Below are positions 28,051-36,466 of a stretch of DNA of 64,000 nucleotides, one piece after another. Source of the stretch: Vicinamibacteria bacterium (GTDB lineage: Bacteria; Acidobacteriota; Vicinamibacteria; Fen-336); assembly GCA_025994075.1 (NCBI GenBank), contig JAMQGV010000046.1, forward strand, positions 1 through 64,000, in the 5' to 3' direction. The position numbers and the translations under genes were made by a program. Within the stretch, counting starts at the first letter, position 1; each line of letters opens with the position of its first letter. Below the pieces are notes generated by a model. That model was not told the origin of the DNA, ran no database searches, and saw only the letters and a program-made list of their open reading frames with translations.

Positions 28051-29361
28051 TCAGCGCACGGAGTCGAGCGCGGCCTTGACGTCGATGCGGCGGAACTCGA
28101 GGCTGGCCTTGGGGTCCGTGACGGCGTGCCCGGTGCCCTTCAGCGCGTTCACGATCGCGTCCACGGAGAGCCCGCCGTTGGCGGACAGCAGCGCGGCCGC
28201 CGCGCCGGCGACGTGCGGGGCCGCCTGCGACGTGCCGATGAAGGTCGCCGCCCCGCCGCCCATCCCGGTCGAGGTGATCGCGGCCCCCGGCGCGACCAGG
28301 TCCACGGCCGGCGACGAGTTGGAGAAGCAGGCGAACTGGTCGGCGTCGGTCGTGGCGTCCGTGCAGCCGAAGGTCACGGTCCCGACGTTGCCGTCGTAGA
28401 CCGCGCCGACCGCCACCGCGTTGGCGATGCACGCGGGCAGGGCGATCTCGCTCCTGAGGCCGTTGTTCCCGGAAGACGCGACCACGATCGTGCCGCGGTT
28501 CTTCAGGGTGTTGATCACCGCGGCGAAGCTGGAGTTGAGCGCGCCCACGCTGTCGCAGGAGGCGCCCGCGAACTGGCCGATCGCGATGCTGACGTTCACC
28601 ACCTTGACCTCGGGCTTGCTCTTGGCGATCTGGTCGAGTGCCGCCAGGATCCCCGACGAGCTGCCGGAGCCGTCGCGGCCGAGCACCTTGTAGGCGATCA
28701 GCTTGGCGTCGGGGGCGATGCCGCGGGGCGCGGCAGCACCGGCGCCGCTGATCACGCCCGAGACGTGGGTGCCGTGGCCCTGGTCGTCCTCCGCCGCGCC
28801 CGCGCCCGACTGCGTCTTGGAGCCGTTCGGGCAGCAGCCCGCGCCGCCGGCGCCCTCGCAGAAGCACTCCTGGCCGACGATGTCGTCGGACAGGTCCGGG
28901 TGATCGCTGTCGATCCCGGTGTCGAGCACCGCGACGATGATGCCGGCGCCCGTCGCGCCGGCCGCGCGGGCGTCGTTGGCCCGGATCACGCCCGCGCTCT
29001 CGCCGGTCGCCATGAAGGCCATCGCGTCGAGGTCGACGCGCTCGACGTTCGGGTCGGACAGCAGCTTGCGCAGGCCCGACGGCGTGACCAGGCCGGCGAC
29101 GGCCGGGATCGTGTCGAAGGCCCACACCGTCTCCCACTCGCCGGGACCGAGGTCGAAGATGACCCGTTGCCGGACCGCGCCGATGCGCTCGGCCGCGACG
29201 GCGAGAGCCGCCGCCTCCGGCACGTGGAAGGAGACGATGACGCGGGCGCGGCCGTCGGCCCGCAGCGTGTCGTAGACGTCGGCGCCGGCCTCCTGGGCGG
29301 AGGCCGGCAGCGAGCAGGCGAGCGCGGCCGCGCCGGCGATCAGGCTTCGCAGAAGGGGCAT
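28051..29361 (-). CDS. Subtilisin-like serine protease (S8), secreted
   Basis: A 436-residue protease with a signal peptide (MPLLRSLIAGAAALACSLP, cleavage after ASA) and an N-terminal propeptide of the I9-like type (RVIVSFHVPEA). The catalytic triad is Asp in VAVLDTGIDSDHPDL (about 145), His in DDQGHGTHVSGVI (about 199) and Ser in GTSQAAPHVAGAAAAL (about 374). A Cys-rich insert (QECFCEGAGGAGCCPNG) lies between Asp and His; similar CFC...CCP inserts occur in other bacterial S8 enzymes. No C-terminal domain follows. It is 10 nt downstream of the porin gene with AGGGGGT before the ATG, so it is co-transcribed. Confidence 0.94.
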   Translation of the reverse strand: MPLLRSLIAGAAALACSLPASAQEAGADVYDTLRADGRARVIVSFHVPEAAALAVAAERIGAVRQRVIFDLGPGEWETVWAFDTIPAVAGLVTPSGLRKLLSDPNVERVDLDAMAFMATGESAGVIRANDARAAGATGAGIIVAVLDTGIDSDHPDLSDDIVGQECFCEGAGGAGCCPNGSKTQSGAGAAEDDQGHGTHVSGVISGAGAAAPRGIAPDAKLIAYKVLGRDGSGSSSGILAALDQIAKSKPEVKVVNVSIAIGQFAGASCDSVGALNSSFAAVINTLKNRGTIVVASSGNNGLRSEIALPACIANAVAVGAVYDGNVGTVTFGCTDATTDADQFACFSNSSPAVDLVAPGAAITSTGMGGGAATFIGTSQAAPHVAGAAAALLSANGGLSVDAIVNALKGTGHAVTDPKASLEFRRIDVKAALDSVR

Positions 29362-29371
29362 CGGAGACCCC

Positions 29372-30601
29372 CTAGAACGAGACGTAGGTCTGCAGCCGCA
29401 GCTCGCTGCTGCGGGTCTTGCGCAGGTCGTCCTCGATCACGCGGTAGTCGCCCTGCAGCTTCATGCGGTGCTTGAGCACGTAGTAGTTGGCGGCGCCGCC
29501 GATCTCCGTGCGGTCGTTGCCGTCGACCGCGTCGGTCGGGTCCCAGCCGGCGTAGCGGAAGGCGACCTCGAACTTGTCGCGGACCAGGAAATATCCGGCC
29601 TGGAAGTGGTAGCCGTCCGAGTGGAAGGAGGCGCCCACCTCCGGCTCGCGGTTGCGCGAGAAGTACTCGCCGAACAGCGACAGGCCCTTGTACTTGAACA
29701 CCACGTCGGCCGACAGGATCGTCGTGTTCAGGTCGGTGATCCCGCCCTGCAGGCCCTGGGTGGCGCCCGACAGGTCGTTGTTCTCGAAGCCGACGGCGAC
29801 GGCCAGCAGCGGCTTGTCCTTCGACTCGAAGTCCGACTCCGAGTAGCCGACTTCGCCCCACGGCTCGAACATCAGCCGCGCGTTGTACTGCAGCTTGGTG
29901 TTGTCGTTCGTCGTGCGGGCCGCGGAGTTGCCGTTGAACAGGCCTGCGCGGTACTCGAGCTTCTTCTCCGCCAGCCGGCCCCAGACCATCACGCCCTGGT
30001 CGCGGCCGCGGGTGAACTCGAAGGTCAGCAGCGAGCGGTCGATGAACTGCAGCCCGATCGAGGTGGTCATCTCCTGGCGCCCGAACGGCACCTTGAACTG
30101 GCCGATCGAGACCTGGAAGGCCTCCTTCTTCGAGACGTCCCAGGTGAGCTGCAGGTCCTCCAGCGCGGAGTCCGTCGAAGCGCCTGCCTCGGGGCCCGCC
30201 CACGAGAGCTGCAGCTCGTACTTGAACTCCGGCTTCCAGAACCAGCCGGCGAACTCGGTCTTGGCCCGGCGCACCCGGAAGCTGGGCTTGGAGTCGCCCG
30301 GCTGCTCGGTGCCGGGCAGCCGCACCGAGTCGTCCGGCATCTCGTTCGTGAAGCGGAACGCCACGCGATTGCGCAGGTCCAGGCGGGCATTCTTCATCTC
30401 GATCGTCGTCCGCCCGTTCTTCCAGTAGACCTTGAAGTCGCCCTCGTCCTCGTCTTCGTCCGCCGCGGAGCTCTCGCCGGCGAGCGCGGAGGCGTCGGCC
30501 GCAGCGGCCTTCTCGAGGGCGGCGGTGGCCAGGTCTTCCGCCCGGGCGTCGGCGCAGCAGAAGGCGAGGGCGATCGTCCCCGCCAGCAGGGTCGGCTTCA
30601 T
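29372..30601 (-). CDS. Phosphate-selective porin O/P-like outer-membrane protein
   Basis: A 409-residue porin with a signal peptide (MKPTLLAGTIALAFCC, cleavage after ARA). A short acidic/Ala linker (about 25-52) follows, with a run of Glu/Asp, then a 16-strand barrel. Family-like segments are WKNGRTTIEMKNARLDLRNR, SIGQFKVPFGRQEMTTSIGL, FIDRSLLTFEFTRGRDQGVM and SLFGEYFSRNREPEV. It ends LRLQTYVSF with the terminal Phe. Members admit phosphate or polyphosphate, but the selectivity lysines cannot be assigned here. The start has a strong AAGGAG site. It forms an operon with the subtilase. Confidence 0.9.
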   Translation of the reverse strand: MKPTLLAGTIALAFCCADARAEDLATAALEKAAAADASALAGESSAADEDEDEGDFKVYWKNGRTTIEMKNARLDLRNRVAFRFTNEMPDDSVRLPGTEQPGDSKPSFRVRRAKTEFAGWFWKPEFKYELQLSWAGPEAGASTDSALEDLQLTWDVSKKEAFQVSIGQFKVPFGRQEMTTSIGLQFIDRSLLTFEFTRGRDQGVMVWGRLAEKKLEYRAGLFNGNSAARTTNDNTKLQYNARLMFEPWGEVGYSESDFESKDKPLLAVAVGFENNDLSGATQGLQGGITDLNTTILSADVVFKYKGLSLFGEYFSRNREPEVGASFHSDGYHFQAGYFLVRDKFEVAFRYAGWDPTDAVDGNDRTEIGGAANYYVLKHRMKLQGDYRVIEDDLRKTRSSELRLQTYVSF

Positions 30602-30653
30602 CGATGTCTCCTTGAAGATTCGAGGGCTCGGCTCGGCGAAGTCTGACCCTGCT

Positions 30654-33600
30654 TCAGCCCTGTTGTCCAGCGGCGGGCTTGTCCTGGTAGCCGCCGGCCT
30701 TGCGCGCCGTCTGGCGCAGCCGCTCGCACAGCACGTGCAGCACGCCGCGCACGATCTCGGGGCTGCCGGCCATCAGCTCGAGGAACGCCTCGCGGTCGAG
30801 GCGGAACAGGCGGGTGGGCACCATCGCCGCGATCGAGGCCGAGCGCGGCTCGGGGTCGAGCAGCGCCAGCTCGCCGAAGATGTCGCGTTCGCCCAGTTCG
30901 ACGATCGTGCGCTCGCCGTCGTAGACGCGCACGCGGCCGTCGATGATCACGTACATGCTGTCGCCCTGCTCGCCCTGCTCGAAGATCACCTGCCCGGCCT
31001 CGAAGGAGACCTCCTCGAGCAGCGCGCCGACGTCCGCCAGCACGTCTTCGGAGACCTGCCCGAAGATGTTCACGGACTTCAGGATGATCACCTTCTCGAT
31101 GGCCAGCATCAGACCCCTCCCGATCTCGCCGCCCGCCGCGGCCGCAACCGTGTCGAGCATCGCCGCCGAGGCGCGCTTGAGCGCGACGGTCGTGGAGTCG
31201 CCGACGAAGGTGTCGTCGGGCGCCCGGTCGCGCAGGCGGCTCAGCGTGACGTCGATGCTGGGCAGCCCGAGCCGCACGGCGGCCGCCGCGGCGCAGGCCC
31301 GGGTCCACGGCGCCATCCACAGCGCGTCGCCTTCGACCAGCTCGCCCAGCCTCTCCACGCGGGTGGCGCGGGCGGGGGCGTGGCGGGCCACCAGCTCCCG
31401 CTTCGGGTCGGGCGGATCGGCCAGCAGCGGCTGGACGCGGGCGAACAGCTCCGGCCCCAGCGTCACCTCCAGCAGCTCGAGCGCGTAGGCCCGCTTCTCG
31501 CGGGCGGCGCTGCCGAGGTGGTCGCGGGCGCGCAGCACGGCGACCGGGTCGTGGGTCAGCGCCAGCATCAGCAGCACCCGCGCCCCCGCGGCGCGCAGCT
31601 CGCTCTCGAGCGCGTGGCGGACCAGCGCGACGGTCTCGTCGTCGCCGATGTCGTCGAGGGTGGCGAGCTTGCGGGCCGCGTCCTCGAGGCTGCGCTCGAG
31701 CAGCGCCTCGACCCGCGCCCGGTCGGCGTCGGTCGCGGCCGCGCCCGCGCGGGCGAGGGCGCCCAGCGCTTCGCCGCGGACCAGCGCGTGCGGGCTCTGC
31801 AGCAGGTCGAACAGCATGGCCTGGGCGGCGGGCGTGCGGATGCGGCCGACGACGCGGGCTGCCCGCCGCGCCACCCGCGCGTCCTGCTCGACGCGCAGCG
31901 CGTCGCGCAGCGCGGGCAGCACGTCGTCGCCGACCGCGACCAGCGCGTTCTCGGCGGCGCCGGCGACGACCCGGTCGCCGAGGGCCAGGATCACCGCGGG
32001 CCAGTGGCGATGGTCGCGCACGCGGGCCGCGGCGGCCAGCGCCGCCCGTCGCACGTCCGGAGACTCGTCCTCGAGCAGCCGCGCCAGCGCGTCCCGGAAG
32101 CGCCGCGGCTCGCCCACGTCGGCGATCACGCGGGCGGCCCACAGCCGGCGCTCGGGCCGGCGCGAGCGGGCCCGTTCGGCGAGGTGGTGATTCGCGAAGT
32201 CGGCGCCTTGACGCAGCATGGCGATCAGCGCGGCCCGCGCGACCGCCGGGTCGGGATCGGCGAGGAAGGCCGCGATCCGCTGCTGGGTGGCCGTCCCTGC
32301 CACCGCTGCCAGTGCGGTCAGCGCGGCGGCCCGCACCAGCGCGTCGGAGTCGCGCTCGAGCGCCCGCTCGACGATCGGCCGCAGCGATTCGAGCCGCTGC
32401 CGCGCCGCGTAGTGGAGGACGGCGGCACGCACCTCGGGGGCGGGGTGCGCGGCGAGGTCGGAGAGGGCCGGGGCCAGCTTCGGCCCCAGGCTCTTCTCGA
32501 GCAGCTCGAGCGCGAACAGGATCTCGGACGGCTTGCCCTGGAACAGGGTGCCCTTCAACGCCTTGAGGCCGGCCTCGTCCTCGAACGTGAACTCGACGTC
32601 CTCGACCCGGCCCTTGAGCGCGACGGCCAGCGCCCCCGCGTACTCGCGCCCGGCCTGCTGCGCGAACCACGCCCACGCGGCGAAGGAGAGGAGCAGCACC
32701 ACCGCGAAGGCCGTGGGGTCGTAGGGGACGACGGTCGCGAACAGCAGCATCACCACGCCCGCCAGCCCGAACGTGACCGGCGTGACCAGCGTCTCGACCG
32801 CGACCTGCATCGCCAGCCGCTGCGACTTCTGCAGCGGCTGGTACAGCACCTTGATCGACGGCGAGTCGACCGGGTGCTTGAGCACCTTGTAGACGCCCTG
32901 GTTGGCGATCACCAGCCAGAACACCGCGGCGCCGAGGTCGAGCAGCCCGGCCCCGACCAGCAGCAGGGTGCAGGCGACGTGGGCTAGCGGCATGATCACG
33001 AGTCCGACCGAGACGCCGTAGCGCTTCAGCACGCGGCCCGAGAGGAAGGCCCGCGCCAGCAGCGAGCCGACCTGGGTGAAGCCCGAGAACAGGCCGAAGA
33101 AGGTGGCCAGCTCGCTGGCGCCCGCGTAGCGGCTCTTCATCTGCTCGAGGAACGCGAAGTCGACGAAGTACTTGCCGAGCACGCCGCAGAAGACCACCGC
33201 GACCAGCAGCTTCAGGTAGCGGTCGGCCAGCACGGTCCGCAGCAGCGACAGCGCGCCCGGCCGCTGCGCGGCGGCCGAGGCCGGAGTGGCGATCGTGGGC
33301 GGCTCTTCGGTCGCGACGCCGCGCAGCACGGCCGCCACCAGCAGCAGGCAGCCGAGCAGCGCCAGCGCGGAGAGCAGCAGCAGGTTGGCCACGCCGAGGG
33401 CGGGCACCAGCAGCGGCACCGAGAACGAGCCGCCGATGCGGGCGATCACCTCGCCGGAGCCGACGAACCCGTACAGCCGCTTGGCCTGCCGCACGTCGTA
33501 GATGCGGGCGGCGACCGCCCAGTACTCGAGGTCGGTGAGGATCGAGACCACGCGGTAGAAGACGAGCAGCCCGAACACCAGCGCAGCGCCGTCCGTCCAG

Positions 33601-33914
33601 GCGAGCCCGGCGCGGAACACCAGGGTCGCCACCAGCAGGAAGGCGAGCGTGCCCTGCATCAGCCGCGCGAAGCCGAGCCGGGACTGCAGCGCCGTGTAGG
33701 CGAGGCCCGTCGCGGTGTTGACCACCGCCGCCGCGATGTAGACCCACGGCAACAGGCTCGACGGGTAGCGGGCGAGGAACAGCGCGGAGGCCGCGGTCTC
33801 GAAGAAGACCGTGGCGAGGCCCATCGCGAAGGCGTGGGCCAGCATCAGCGAGGCGGTGCGGCCCTCGCCGGGCTGGACGTCGAAGACGGCGGCGGCCCGC
33901 TGCCCGAGGTTCAA
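30654..33914 (-). CDS. MFS/nucleotide-translocase-like membrane protein fused to HEAT repeats and a cNMP-binding domain
   Basis: A 1086-residue fusion. Residues 1-430 hold about 12 transmembrane helices of the ATP/ADP-translocase-like MFS type (LMLAHAFAMGLATVFFE, TDLEYWAVAARIYDVRQAKR, LVIANQGVYKVLKHPVDSPS). Residues about 460-830 are HEAT-like helical repeats (APEVRAAVLHYAARQRLESL, DSDALVRAAALTALAAV, ESPDVRRAALAAAARV). Residues about 930-1060 form a cyclic-nucleotide-binding domain (EVSFEAGQVIFEQGEQGDSM; IFGELALLDPEPRSASI with the phosphate-binding Arg). There is no DNA-binding domain. The start is TTG 33914; TAGAAT ends 9 nt upstream and no ATG fits. It suggests transport or a membrane sensor gated by a cyclic nucleotide; the function is unproven. 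Confidence 0.88.
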   Translation of the reverse strand: MNLGQRAAAVFDVQPGEGRTASLMLAHAFAMGLATVFFETAASALFLARYPSSLLPWVYIAAAVVNTATGLAYTALQSRLGFARLMQGTLAFLLVATLVFRAGLAWTDGAALVFGLLVFYRVVSILTDLEYWAVAARIYDVRQAKRLYGFVGSGEVIARIGGSFSVPLLVPALGVANLLLLSALALLGCLLLVAAVLRGVATEEPPTIATPASAAAQRPGALSLLRTVLADRYLKLLVAVVFCGVLGKYFVDFAFLEQMKSRYAGASELATFFGLFSGFTQVGSLLARAFLSGRVLKRYGVSVGLVIMPLAHVACTLLLVGAGLLDLGAAVFWLVIANQGVYKVLKHPVDSPSIKVLYQPLQKSQRLAMQVAVETLVTPVTFGLAGVVMLLFATVVPYDPTAFAVVLLLSFAAWAWFAQQAGREYAGALAVALKGRVEDVEFTFEDEAGLKALKGTLFQGKPSEILFALELLEKSLGPKLAPALSDLAAHPAPEVRAAVLHYAARQRLESLRPIVERALERDSDALVRAAALTALAAVAGTATQQRIAAFLADPDPAVARAALIAMLRQGADFANHHLAERARSRRPERRLWAARVIADVGEPRRFRDALARLLEDESPDVRRAALAAAARVRDHRHWPAVILALGDRVVAGAAENALVAVGDDVLPALRDALRVEQDARVARRAARVVGRIRTPAAQAMLFDLLQSPHALVRGEALGALARAGAAATDADRARVEALLERSLEDAARKLATLDDIGDDETVALVRHALESELRAAGARVLLMLALTHDPVAVLRARDHLGSAAREKRAYALELLEVTLGPELFARVQPLLADPPDPKRELVARHAPARATRVERLGELVEGDALWMAPWTRACAAAAAVRLGLPSIDVTLSRLRDRAPDDTFVGDSTTVALKRASAAMLDTVAAAAGGEIGRGLMLAIEKVIILKSVNIFGQVSEDVLADVGALLEEVSFEAGQVIFEQGEQGDSMYVIIDGRVRVYDGERTIVELGERDIFGELALLDPEPRSASIAAMVPTRLFRLDREAFLELMAGSPEIVRGVLHVLCERLRQTARKAGGYQDKPAAGQQG

Positions 33915-33923
33915 GCGGAGCGG

Positions 33924-33929
33924 ATTCTA
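33924..33929 (-). promoter_or_regulatory. -10 box TAGAAT, leaderless-type with TTG start
   Basis: TAGAAT ends 9 nt before TTG 33914. There is no Shine-Dalgarno in the nine bases between. Confidence 0.45.
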
Positions 33930-33965
33930 CCGTCCCGCGGGTCGGCCGCCGCCGTCACGCGGACG

Positions 33966-34661
33966 TCACTTGACGCCGAGCAGCTCCACTTCGAAGACGA
34001 GCGTCGCGCCCGGCGGGATGTCCGGGCCGGCTCCGCGCTCGCCGTAGGCCGTGTCGGACGGGCACACGAGGCGCGCCTTCTCGCCGACCTGCATCTCCGC
34101 GACGCCCTGGGTCCAGCACGGGATCACGCCGCCGAGCGGGAACTCGGCCGGCTCGCCGCGCGCGATCGAGGAGTCGAATTCCTTGCCGTCGATCAGCGTG
34201 CCGCGGTAGTGGACGCGCACCGTGGCGCCGGGGCCGGACGGCTTCGGGCCCTTGCCGGGCGTCAGGGTGCGGATCACGACGCCCGAGGGCAGGGTGCGGG
34301 CGCCCGCCTCCGCGGCCGCGGTCTTCAGGAACTCCGCGCCTTTCTTCTTCTGCTCGTCTTCCGCGGCGGCGGCACCGCTGCGGACCTTGATGAGCTGCTG
34401 GATGCGCGGGCCGTACTGCTCGATCGGCACCGCGGAGGGCTTGCCGGCGAGCGCGTCGTCGAGGCCGGCCTTGACGATCGCCAGCTCCTCCGGCGTGAGC
34501 TTGAAGGGGGCGAGGTTCTTGCCGACCATCTGGCCGACGGTGTAGAGCGTCTTCTGATCGTCGGTCTGGAGCGGCGGCGCGGCCGGCTCCGCGGGCTTCT
34601 GCTGGCAGCCGGCGACGGCGAGGACGAGGGCGAGCGGCAGGGTGCGGCGGATCGTGAGCAT
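33966..34661 (-). CDS. FKBP-type peptidyl-prolyl isomerase lipoprotein
   Basis: A 231-residue periplasmic foldase. The lipobox LAVAGC puts the lipidated Cys at residue 19. An N-terminal FKBP dimerisation domain (about 33-110; YTVGQMVGKNLAPFKLTPEE) precedes the C-terminal FKBP catalytic domain (about 120-231; VRVHYRGTLIDGKEFDSSI, GVIPCWTQGVAEMQVGEKA, GERGAGPDIPPGATLVFEVE). This is the Mip/FkpA/FklB architecture. The usual Trp of the pocket is present in PCWTQG. Start ATG 34661 is leaderless-type, with TATCCT 9 nt upstream. It is divergent from the amidohydrolase gene. Confidence 0.94.
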   Translation of the reverse strand: MLTIRRTLPLALVLAVAGCQQKPAEPAAPPLQTDDQKTLYTVGQMVGKNLAPFKLTPEELAIVKAGLDDALAGKPSAVPIEQYGPRIQQLIKVRSGAAAAEDEQKKKGAEFLKTAAAEAGARTLPSGVVIRTLTPGKGPKPSGPGATVRVHYRGTLIDGKEFDSSIARGEPAEFPLGGVIPCWTQGVAEMQVGEKARLVCPSDTAYGERGAGPDIPPGATLVFEVELLGVK

Positions 34662-34670
34662 GGAGCGCGG

Positions 34671-34676
34671 AGGATA
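34671..34676 (-). promoter_or_regulatory. -10 box TATCCT of the FKBP gene, leaderless-type
   Basis: TATCCT ends 9 nt before ATG 34661. It faces a CATAAT box (34695-34700) for the divergent gene, which by contrast has a GGAGG site. Confidence 0.5.
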
Positions 34677-34729
34677 GCAGCGGCCCCAGCGGCCCCATAA
34701 TCGCCGCTCTTCGTCCCACGGAGGCCCTG

Positions 34730-36397
34730 ATGACCCCCGCGCTCGTCGCCCTCGCCGCCCTGCTCGGTGCGGCTCCGCCCGCCGCCGCGCCCTTCGACGT
34801 CGTGATCCGCGGCGGCACCGTCTACGACGGCAGCGGCGCGCCGGGCCGCGTCGCCGACGTCGGCCTGCGGGGAGACCGCGTGGCCGCCGTGGGCGAGCTG
34901 GGTGATTCGCCCGCGCGCCAGGTCGTCGACGCCCGTGGCCTGGCCGTGGCGCCCGGCTTCGTCAACGTGCTGTCGTGGGCGACCGAGCCGCTGCTCGTCG
35001 ACGGCCGCGCGCTCTCGGACGTGAAGCAGGGAGTGACCACCGAGGTCTTCGGCGAAGGCTCGTCGATGGGCCCGCTGAACGAGGCGATGAAGCGCTCGCT
35101 GCGCGAGGGCCAGGGCGACCTGCGCTACGAGGTCGCGTGGACCACGCTGCGCGAGTACCTCGAGCACCTCGAGCGCCGCGGGGTCGCGGTCAACGTCGCC
35201 TCGTTCGTCGGCGCCGGCACGGTGCGCGAGCACGTGATCGGCCTCGCCGAGCGGCCGGCGACGCCCGCGGAGCTGGAACGGATGCAGGAGCTGGTGCGGA
35301 GCGAGATGGAGCAGGGTGCGCTCGGCGTCGGCTCGTCGCTGATCTACGCGCCCGACTCGTACGCCTCCACGGAGGAGCTGATCGCGCTGGCCCGCGCGGC
35401 GGCGCCGTTCGGCGGCCGCTACCTCTCGCACCTGCGCAGCGAAGGCGACCGTTTCCTGGAGGCGGTCGACGAGCTGATCCGGATCGGCCGCGAGGCCGGC
35501 GTCGGCGCCGAGATCTGGCACCTGAAGGCGGCCGGGCGCGACAACTGGGGCAAGCTCGAGGCGGCGATCGCGAAGGTCGAGGCGGCCCGCGGCGCCGGCC
35601 AGGACGTGAGCGCCAACATGTACAACTACACGGCCGGCGCCACCGGCTTCGACGCCTGCGTGCCGCGCTGGGCGCTCGACGGCGGCTGGGAGGGCTTCCA
35701 CGCGCGGGCGGCCGAGCCCGCGCTGCGCGAGCGCATCCTGCGCGAGATGCGCACCCCGGGCCTCGGCTTCGAGAACCTGTGCCTGGCCGCCGGCAGCGCC
35801 GAGCGCATCCTGCTGGTCGGCTTCCGCAGCGAGGCGCTGAAGCCGCTGACCGGCCGCACCCTGGCCGCGGTCGCCGCGGAGCGCGGCCTGACGCCGGAGG
35901 AGACGATCCTCGCGCTGACGAAGGAGGACGGCTCGCGGATCGGCGTGGTGTTCTTCCTGATGAGCGAAGAGAACGTCGCCCGTCAGCTCGCGCTGCCGTG
36001 GGTCTCGTTCGGCTCGGACGCCGGGGCGATGGCAGCCGAGGGGGCGTTCCTGAAGTCGAGCCAGCACCCGCGCGCCTACGGCAACTTCGCGCGGCTGCTC
36101 GGCCGCTACGTGCGCGACGAGAAGCGGCTGACGCTTGCCGACGCGATCCGTCGCCTGACCCGGCTCCCGGCGCGCAACTTCGGCCTGAGCGATCGCGGGG
36201 AGCTCCGGGAGGGGGCCCTCGCCGACCTCGTGGTGTTCGATCCGGCGACGATCGCCGACCGCGCCACGTTCGAGCAGCCGCACCAGTACGCCGTGGGCGT
36301 GCGCGACGTTTTCGTCAACGGCGTCGCAGTGTTGCGCGACGGCGAGCCGACGGGCGCGACGCCAGGCCGAGCCCTCCGCCGGGGCGTCTCCCGCTAG
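34730..36397 (+). CDS. D-aminoacylase-like amidohydrolase with altered metal site
   Basis: A 555-residue member of the N-acyl-D-amino-acid deacylase family, with a signal peptide (MTPALVALAALLGAAPPAA). N-terminal DVVIRGGTVYDGSGAPGRVA is typical. The expected metal-binding HTH after APGF is replaced: the text reads APGFVNVLSWATEPL. The bridging-Cys region reads TTEVFGEGSSMGPL, with Glu in place of Cys. His in RYLSHLRSEGDR, His in EIWHLKAAGRDN and Asp in SFGSDAGAMAAEG are kept, so one metal could still bind. ARNFGLSDRGELREGALADL closes the fold. Substrate is uncertain and it may not be a D-aminoacylase. A GGAGG site precedes ATG 34730. Confidence 0.88.
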   Translation: MTPALVALAALLGAAPPAAAPFDVVIRGGTVYDGSGAPGRVADVGLRGDRVAAVGELGDSPARQVVDARGLAVAPGFVNVLSWATEPLLVDGRALSDVKQGVTTEVFGEGSSMGPLNEAMKRSLREGQGDLRYEVAWTTLREYLEHLERRGVAVNVASFVGAGTVREHVIGLAERPATPAELERMQELVRSEMEQGALGVGSSLIYAPDSYASTEELIALARAAAPFGGRYLSHLRSEGDRFLEAVDELIRIGREAGVGAEIWHLKAAGRDNWGKLEAAIAKVEAARGAGQDVSANMYNYTAGATGFDACVPRWALDGGWEGFHARAAEPALRERILREMRTPGLGFENLCLAAGSAERILLVGFRSEALKPLTGRTLAAVAAERGLTPEETILALTKEDGSRIGVVFFLMSEENVARQLALPWVSFGSDAGAMAAEGAFLKSSQHPRAYGNFARLLGRYVRDEKRLTLADAIRRLTRLPARNFGLSDRGELREGALADLVVFDPATIADRATFEQPHQYAVGVRDVFVNGVAVLRDGEPTGATPGRALRRGVSR

Positions 36398-36466
36398 CCG
36401 AGCGCAGGATCTGCGGCGGCAGGTCGGGCACGACTGCTGCAAACCCTCCCCCGACGGAGGTAGCGG

